Below, piece by piece: positions 56,301-64,000 of a stretch of DNA of 64,000 nucleotides. The stretch is taken from contig CP136890.1 of the NCBI GenBank assembly GCA_034359265.1, forward strand, positions 81,431,501 to 81,495,500, given 5' to 3'. Below the pieces are notes generated by a model. The model searched no databases and was not told the DNA's origin. It saw only the letters and a list, made by a program, of their open reading frames with translations. The first letter of the stretch is position 1. Each line of letters starts with the position of its first letter. Made by a program: the position numbers and the translations under genes. The stretch comes from Canna indica (Eukaryota; Streptophyta; Magnoliopsida; Zingiberales; Cannaceae).

Positions 56301-59300
56301 GGAAATGGATGTGGAAGTTTAGAGAATGTGGTAAATCCATCAAAGGATGCCAACATGTTCTTAAATCAAGTTTGTCCTTCAGATAAGGTTCATTCCTATT
56401 TTGATTTGGTAGTCACGACTAACATTACCGATGTTTATTCTGATACTAATAGTCTAATGGATCAGGGTATTTCTATCATTCAAAAGCAGCCCCATGCTGA
56501 TGCATACACTACAATTACCGCAAATGAAGCAGTCTTGGAGAAATATTTTGAGCAAGAAAATGGGAATCAATCAGATTCGAATGAGATGCCCTCTTCTCCT
56601 CCAAAGTGCACTACTTCTGAGAAGTGGATAATGGATTATCAAAAGAGGAAACTTGAGGAAGAGGAAATATGGGCTTTAAAGCAAAAAAAAGCAGAGGAAA
56701 GAATAGCTGCACGCTTTGAGAAATTGAAGGTATGAATGCATATTAATATATTCTTATCTACTAAGGCAATTTAGAGACTCAAATACATCATGCTGATGCT
56801 ACCTTTTTGAATGATTATGTACTTTCCTTGACAAAAGAAAATTCAGCCCTATGCTAGGACATTTGATCAGTCTTGCTAAGCTAACACTCTAAAGGAAGTT
56901 TTGGTGTTCCTTTTGCTAAGGACTAATCTTCTTCCTTTTCCTTTTTTATGCTGTATTTCCATTTTGTGTTGTGAAGGAGCAATAATATCTCTCCAAGTAT
57001 TGTCTAGATCAACATCATAATAACTCACAGGTAGGGCTGAGCATTGGGCGGGTTGGGTCAAAACCCGACCCGACCCGACCCGATCGGGTATTAACCCGAA
57101 ATTTTCAGAAAAAATTATACCCGACCCGAATAACCCAAAAAAATCGGGCCCCGACCCGATTAACCCGAATAACCCGAATTCGATTTAGAAAAATTAAAAA
57201 AAAATCATCTTGAAAATAGTGATAAAAAAGATGAGCAATTGTTTTAAAATTATAACCCAAGTAGGACTTGAACTCAAGACCTCCTAAACTTTATCTCCAC
57301 CCCTCTAACCACAAAGCCAACACTATATTTTATCAAAATATATACTATAAATATATATTTAATCTAAAATCGGGTCAGGTCGGGTTAAACAGGGTTTTCA
57401 CCCGAACCCGACCCGACCCGACCCGAAATAATAGACAAAATTTTCAAAAACAATACCCGACCTGACTCGATATACCTGAATAACCCGACCCGAAATGAAT
57501 TTTCGGGTCGGTTTTTCGGGTATTTTCGGGTCGGATCGGGTTTTGCTCAGCCCTACTCACAGGTTTGTTACTTTTGGTATCACATATTTCTATATACTAT
57601 TGACTTGTTGAGAGAGGATTCTCGATGCATGGCAGAAGTAGAGTAGAGAAAGGGTGGGTCAACAACAAACCCTACAGAATTAGGGAGGATAAGAGATAGG
57701 TGGGTAAGAAGATAATTATCCATAAAGGATGAAGAGAGAACAAAAAATTATTCCAATTCTAAGTCCTTTGAAACATCCTTTGTGTATGCTACTTCTCTTA
57801 TTATCTAAAAGAACCTACGAAACAAAATTCTAGTATGCTTTCTAACTATTTAATCCTAAGTTCCTAGCTAACAAACCTTGGAAAAAAGTAAAATGAGCCA
57901 GGGATAATAGGTGTGGTAGACATGCTTGATCAATATGCTTAATTAGTTCATAATGCTTCATCCAACTTAAGGGACATAGAAAAGCAGAACTTCTCTAACT
58001 TATTGTTGCCAGTATAGTTTCAGTATGCCTTCTGCAGAATAGTTTCTTATGGTTCACTCAATTTAAGGGGTTAGGAAGGAAAAATGTTACATATACATTG
58101 ATGCCATTACAAGAGAGCAGCACCTTTTGAATTCATTAAATTAGTAACGTTCATCCATTAGTGGGATATATTTTTTTATTTGCTCCCTTTCTATGTTGAT
58201 CAGGAAAAAGTAAGTTCATCTGAGGACATATCTGCTAAGACAAAGTCTGTTATCGAATTGAAAAAACTCCAACTTCTCCATCTACAGCGCCGGTTAAGAG
58301 GGTTCGTTGTGGCTTTTGCACTACTACTCTTTTATTTGCTTTAGCTTGTCTTATGGCAAAGAAACAAATCTTATCGGCTTAAACTTAACTGCTTGGCTCT
58401 TGATTTTAAATACATTTCTTTGCTTTTTTTCTACTTGTTGATGTCTTTTTGATGGTTTGCAGTGATTTTCTTAATGATTTCTTCAAGCCTATCACATCTG
58501 ATATGGATCGTCTGAAATCAATTAAGAAACACAGACATGGGCGGCGAATTAAACAGCTTGAAAGATTTGAGCAGAAAATGAAGGAAGAAAGGCAGAAGCG
58601 AATTCGTGAAAGACAGAAAGAATTCTTTGGTGAAATAGAAAACCACAAGTATGCATCACTATCTTACTGGATAATATTGGTATTTTTTTTCTACATTTTA
58701 TATGAAATTGTTTATCATCTCTATCAATTTCTTTCTTGTTGCAAGTATACCAGCCAATGTTCTTTTATAACTATGTCAAGCTGAATGTAGACAGAAAAGA
58801 ATCTTGTATTGGGCTTATTGGCTTTATTTTGTATTACATTATTTATATAGCTCTTTGGATTTACTTTTTTTGTCATCTACTATCATGGAATTTCCAGAGA
58901 GAAACTTGAGGAGTCCTTCAAGGCTAAGAGAGAGCGCTGGAAGGGTTTTAATAAATACGTTAAGGAATTTCATAAAAGAAAAGAGCGGACACATAGGGAG
59001 AAGATTGACAGGATCCAACGAGAAAAGATTAATCTATTGAAGAATAATGATGTTGAAGGATATCTGAGAATGGTTCAGGTCATTATAATGTTCTATACTT
59101 CTATGTATCACTATTTTGTTCAATTTGGTAGCTCTTTTTCTTTTATTGATTACCAGTCCTTTTCTATCTAGGATGCAAAATCAGATCGTGTTAACAAGCT
59201 CCTTAAAGAAACTGAAAAGTATCTTCAAAAATTGGGTTCAAAGATAAAGGATGCTAAGTCTATGTCAAGGCAATTTGAGATGGAAATGGATGAAAGTCGT

Positions 59301-62300
59301 GAGCTCAGTATTATTGAAAACAATGATGCTGCAAACGAAAATGATGATGAAAGCGACCAGGCTCAGGTATGTTTAAGCTGTTTAGTACAGCGTATTCTTA
59401 TTCCTGCCTATCTGATTATTTCTTTCTCTGATGCAGCATTATCTGGAGAGCAATGAAAAATACTACAAACTGGCTCATAGGTACTACTGTTATACGATAC
59501 AGACTTGTACATCTTGTGTTCTAATGGTTTAAAATTGAGCAAGTCTACTTAATTTAGCTGATTTAGTGTGTCAAATCTTATGTGTTTTTTATGTTTTGTA
59601 TTGTGCCAAAATCTAGTTCATATTGCTACTTAATAATTTAACTCCATATTATTAGCAGATTTATAGTTGTAGATTTTTTGTTTAATTGTTTGACCTTTCT
59701 GATCTTCAAAATCCGTGGTTTGAAATTTTATCTGATTCAGTGTAAAAGAGAGTATAAGTGAACAACCAACATCTCTCCGTGGTGGAAAATTAAGAGAGTG
59801 AGTATTTTCCATTTTTATCCTTTCTTTAATTATGAGTTTCTTTCTTAAGATCTAGAATTCTTGTACTAAATGCATGTTCTGGAACTTCCAAAGCTTTTTT
59901 TTTGAGGAATTTTAACATGCAAAGCTTGCAAATTTATTACTGCTAAACCATTTCAGGTACCAGATGAATGGTCTACGTTGGTTGGTTTCTTTGTACAACA
60001 ATCACTTAAATGGGATTCTTGCAGATGAAATGGGTCTTGGTAAAACTGTTCAAGTATGTTTTACTAATTCTTTCTTGTAATGCCCTGCTATAAGCTATTG
60101 AATGCTAAGTTTTATATCACATGACGATCATGCCAATCTTTTCCTTTGCTTGCAGGTTATTGCTCTAATTTGCTACTTAATGGAAACAAAAAATGACAGG
60201 GGTCCTTTTCTTGTGGTTGTACCATCATCTGTTCTTCCTGGTTGGGAATCTGAAATGAACTTGTGGGCACCTGGTATAAACAAAATTGCATATGCTGGTC
60301 CTCCTGAAGAAAGGCGCAGGCTATTCAAGTAATAGAACTTAGTTGCAAATAACCTACTTTAGCTGTTTCAATATGACTATACAAGTGACTGCTTTTTTTT
60401 CATTCTGCAGAGAAATGATTACTCACCAGAAATTCAATGTTCTTCTAACAACATATGAGTACTTGATGAACAAACATGACAGACCAAAGCTCAGCAAAAT
60501 AAATTGGCACTATATAATTATTGATGAAGGTCATCGGATAAAGAATGCCTCCTGTAAACTCAATTCAGACTTGAAGCATTACCAAAGTGCTCACCGTTTG
60601 CTACTGACTGGAACCCCACTACAGGTCACATTTTTTAACCTTAGTTTGATTCTTCAATTTATTTACAAATTGCCAATCCTTACGTTTTGTTGCACGAACA
60701 CCCAAATCATAGTACCTAAGTTATGAGAATAGGCCTGAATATATACATGTTAGATAAAGTATAGGCTTCTCTCTAGTCTCTATATATCTAGCTGTTTTTT
60801 TTTCATATTTGTTTATTTGATGTATCAGTTTATTTCTGCTCATACATGTAATAGTTATATTTATTTTCATATCTGTAGTCGCCACATAATTTTTTTATTT
60901 TTCAATGTATCAGAATAATCTTGAGGAACTATGGGCCCTTCTTAATTTCTTGTTACCTAATATTTTCAACTCATCGGAGGATTTCTCTCAGTGGTTTAAC
61001 AAGCCATTTGAGAGCAATGGAGATAACAATCCCGATGAAGTAAGTATTTTCTTCTATATTTCACGCTGTTCTATACAGGTCTGTGCTCTTCAACTCAATG
61101 TAAATTTCATCACTACAAACTTTGTAGGCATTACTTTCAGAGGAAGAGAATCTTCTAATTATAAATCGTCTTCACCAAGTTCTTCGACCTTTTGTACTTC
61201 GAAGACTAAAACATAAGGTTTGTATATTTTTGATTAATTGGTCTAAGATGTTTTGGTTATTTCTAATCTGTGTTATTAAAAACATGGAATTAGTCCAATT
61301 TCTTCTTTTCCGTGCTTTTTGAGCAAACCTATAATTAACAATGTCAATTGTGGTCATTGATAATTATTTAATTTGGTTGTGATGTAACAATGTTGAATAT
61401 ATTTGAGTCCTTAACTCTTTTCAGCACGGTCTCTCACTCTCTCTTGGTAGGTAACTTATGATAATTGGCAATATTTTCTCATGGATGTTGACTCTTTACC
61501 TTTCATTCAAGTTCTCCTTTTACCAAATCCAGTTGTTATGAATATAAATGCATAAATTGTCTCTTTCTTAATAGCTTAAGCTTTTGAGAAAGTTGATCAT
61601 CAGTTGTTAGGCTTGAGTCAGCCTCCTCTAGTTTACCTGCTCATAGGTCAGAGGGACTGTTAAGAATATAAATGCATAGATTCATTTTTTTGGGAAAGTT
61701 GGTCATCTAATCAAATTTAACACAATTGTTACCGAGGCCATTACAGAAGTTTCTAAGGCATACAGCTCAAATTTTGAGCATTTGCCTCATGACGTCTTTT
61801 GTTTGTTTTTCTTTACAATCAGTCATTTCAAAATTGACATAATTTTTTCTAACTTTAAGCTGCTCAGCCATATTAATTGCACTTACAGCAACGGGCTACA
61901 GTTTATTCGTAAAGCTATCTATTGATATTTAAATTATTGAAGTTCTGCAATTTACTTAAGTAGTAAGAGGCCCGCCTTATATCTGTTCCTTGATATCAAA
62001 AGACCCTGGACTTTAGCTTTGAACAACTTTTGTCTAATCACACCTAGGTGCTAAGATATGTTGCACCTAAATTCATATTGAGCCTTATATGGCATCTGAT
62101 ATTGCTAATCTAGATACATGGTTCTATGATAAAGATATTCTCTTGCCTCATCCTCTTAACTTTCTGATAGTCATTCTCATCATCCTCCTTTTTGCTTTAA
62201 AAAATATCATCACTTATTCTTCCATCTGCACCTGTTCTCTTGGATCTAACCATGATGGAAAAAGAGTTCTGTATCTCTTGATCATGCTTTTTAATGTTTT

Positions 62301-63946
62301 AGTTTATAAAATAGTGAGCTCTGTGCCTTTTGTATAGCAATTCAGAATGTTCAGTATAACATGACCTGACTTCTGACCTAAAATTTAGGATTTCTAAGTT
62401 TTTGGAGCTTTGACTCTTTTTTTCCTTTGGATTTCAGTTGTTGGGTTCAGGTTCAGGCTGTTTTCTCTTCTTTTCAGCTCAAAAGGACATGATAGATTTA
62501 AACTAGCCTGACTTGATAGATTTGCATCATTTAACATTAAATTTGCCCAACTCGATAGATTTACTGGAATCCGATCAGGATCTTTTTTGACCTTCTGTCA
62601 GGTCTGATACTCTTTTTAGCAATATGCACTGAAAAGCATGGTTTAAAATCTCGGTACCGGTACCGGTATATACCGATACCGTACCGTACCGACACACGGT
62701 ACGGACCGGTATGAAAATGCATACCGGCCGGGTTTTTTTTTTTTTTTTCGTGACATACCACCATATACCGTCCATACCGGGCGGTATACCGCCATATACC
62801 GCCCGGTATACACAATATACCCGGTTTTTTCAAATACCGGTATATCGTATACCGGAAACCTAAAAAACCGGTAAATACCGGACTTACCGTACCGTACCGA
62901 CCGAGATTTTAAACCTTACTGAAAAGTGAAAACTAACTGAAAGTTTTAGTATTTTATTTTCTTCTAATTCAACAATTGCATGAGCAGATATGAAACTATA
63001 GGAGTAAAATTTTGTGGAAGATTCTTGCAATTATATGGTTGATTTATCAATTTTCACCCACTTCCTGCTTCATTGTTACAATACATGAATATAATATAAT
63101 TGTGTTTCTATTATATATATATATACATCTAGAAATGCCATTTGAGCTCTAGCCTGCAGATAATTTGCTTTCAGATTTTGCTTTAAATATTAGAGTAGAT
63201 TCAAGGTACAAATATTTGCATCTCTTTTTTTATTCCGCATTATGGTTTTGCACTTTTGCATTCAATTCAAGCTTGAATTGTTGAAATCATGTATTCATGT
63301 GTACAATAGCTTATATGTTAATATTTTTTGTGAATTTAACCTACCTGAATGGAATTTTACTTACCTTTGACAAACTGTACCCAAGCTTAATAAAACAAAG
63401 ATTAAGTGCATGTATCTTGAGTTTTCTAAATATCTATTTGTTTGAGATTTATGCTATCTGTTTGCTAGGTTGAAAATGAATTGCCGGAGAAAATAGAAAG
63501 GCTTGTACGTTGTGAGGCATCTGCTTATCAGAAGCTCTTAATGAAAAGAGTGGAAGAGAATCTTGGCTCATTGGGGGGGGGTTCGAGGGTATTTTTCTTT
63601 TCTTTATTAACAAAGCATTTCATATGCTATGTGTTGCTCTTAGCATCAACTTTGAATATTTTTATTTTTTTTATCAGGGTCGTTCAATACATAATACTGT
63701 GATGGAAATGCGCAATATATGCAATCACCCATATATCAGCCAACTTCATGCCGAGGAGGTATATTTTAAGTATTTGGATCTCTTGTATATTTCATTTGAT
63801 TTTGTTTTGCTTGTTCATATATTGAATTTTCTGTGCAGGTGGACAGTTTATTGCCTAAACATTTTCTACCTCCTATTGTTAGACTTTGTGGAAAACTTGA
63901 GATGTTAGATAGATTGCTGCCTAAGCTCAAAGCAACTGGTCATCGA
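50312..63946 (+). CDS. SYD: SPLAYED-type SWI/SNF chromatin-remodelling ATPase (3' end beyond window)
   Basis: This is the catalytic ATPase of a plant SWI/SNF complex; it slides nucleosomes in the nucleus. Coding exons: 50312-50416, 50506-50567, 53165-54578, 55081-55295, 55417-55481, 55599-55793, 55963-56729, 58204-58301, 58463-58648, 58898-59078, 59172-59366, 59437-59480, 59741-59797, 59957-60053, 60156-60328, 60411-60624, 60914-61039, 61128-61217, 63469-63588, 63678-63758, 63839-63946. They join in frame to 1531 codons without a stop. The start [18 protein letters not shown] fits the conserved SYD N-terminus. Then come a low-complexity Ser-rich region, QLQ (about 578-614), HSA (about 1000-1075), and the ATPase: DEMGLGKT (1218-1225), DEGH (1323-1326), TGTPLQ (1351-1356). 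The second helicase lobe and long C-terminus lie outside the window. SYD rather than BRM is chosen from the N-terminus and the [20 protein letters not shown] block. Introns 2 and 4 start with GC. No disruption is seen, so the gene is probably active. Confidence 0.95.
52572..53139. mobile_element. Tourist-like MITE in SYD intron 2
   Basis: The ends GGCCTTGTCTAGCAAA and, reverse complemented, GGTCTTGTTTGGCAAA are flanked by TTA (52569-52571 and 53140-53142). A 3-bp TTA duplication with this terminus is typical of PIF/Harbinger MITEs. Non-coding. It lies only 25 bp from the exon 3 acceptor at 53165. Confidence 0.78.
57032..57555. mobile_element. hAT-type MITE in SYD intron 7
   Basis: Perfect 12-bp terminal inverted repeats TAGGGCTGAGCA are flanked by a perfect 8-bp target duplication CTCACAGG (57024-57031 and 57556-57563). 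Arrays of CCCGACCCGA near the left end and TCGGGT near the right flank an AT-rich core. The perfect edges suggest a young insertion. Confidence 0.93.
62637..62917. mobile_element. Mutator-type MITE in SYD intron 18
   Basis: The termini contain GGTTTAAAATCTCGGT, perfect inverted repeats, with short offset ends (CAT.. and ..TT). A 9-bp direct duplication ACTGAAAAG lies on both sides (62628-62636 and 62918-62926). The interior consists of short TACCGGTA/CGGTAC palindromic runs. No ORF has coding quality. Confidence 0.88.
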
Positions 63947-64000
63947 GTATGTACACTTGATAATCTATTCATCCAAATGATTACTTGCATTTTATCATTT

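Noticed and set aside
62561..62833. Minus-strand ORF of 90 codons rich in R, Y and G
   Set aside because: It lies over the TACCGGTA palindromic runs of the intron MITE, so it is a composition artefact.

Overview
This window is nuclear DNA of a flowering plant. The right end carries a large intron-rich gene for the SPLAYED-type SWI/SNF chromatin-remodelling ATPase. The rest is a thick layer of plant-type transposable elements: Ty1/copia, Ty3/gypsy, CACTA, hAT, Mutator-like and Tourist-like MITEs, and LINE fragments. The species cannot be fixed from the sequence alone.

Layout. 0-5.8 kb holds a small unrecognised acidic-repeat remnant, a stretch that may be organellar, a gypsy LTR fragment, two diverged copies of a LINE reverse-transcriptase fragment, and foldback (Mutator-like) MITEs, one with a hAT MITE inside it. 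5.84-36 kb is a nest. A roughly 3.2 kb Ty3/gypsy LTR (pieces 5839-7420, 26069-27703 and 35936-35957) was hit by a minus-strand copia element (LTRs 7421-7719 and 25770-26068). A plus-strand Sire-like copia element (7971-21487, target duplication CTCCT) then landed in that element's RNase H region. A CACTA transposon (12482-18397, target duplication GAT) landed in turn between integrase and reverse transcriptase of the Sire-like element. The gypsy LTR took a second hit near its end from a minus-strand element that encodes only Gag (27704-35930, target duplication CACGT). 36-48.9 kb is a scrambled minus-strand gypsy element (Tat-like): LTR and primer binding site near 45.0 kb, gag-protease, an RNase H shard, a second gag-protease, tandem repeats, and an opposite-strand ORF with a 27-bp repeat array. 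Its LTR is swollen by a hAT MITE, a Tourist-like MITE and a 1.1 kb tandem duplication.

48.9-64 kb: after a LINE endonuclease shard, the SYD gene starts at 50312 and runs off the right edge. Twenty-one coding exons join in frame to 1531 codons with QLQ, HSA and the first ATPase lobe. Two introns begin with GC instead of GT, a start-stop uORF (ATG TGA) overlaps the start codon, and three introns carry well-delimited MITEs.

Function. SYD is the only clearly functional host gene. Almost all transposon coding regions carry stops or frameshifts. The best preserved are the second CACTA protein gene, with five apparent exons, and the 468-codon gag, with one stop codon. Many of the stops fit C-to-T or G-to-A decay, as expected for silenced, methylated elements.
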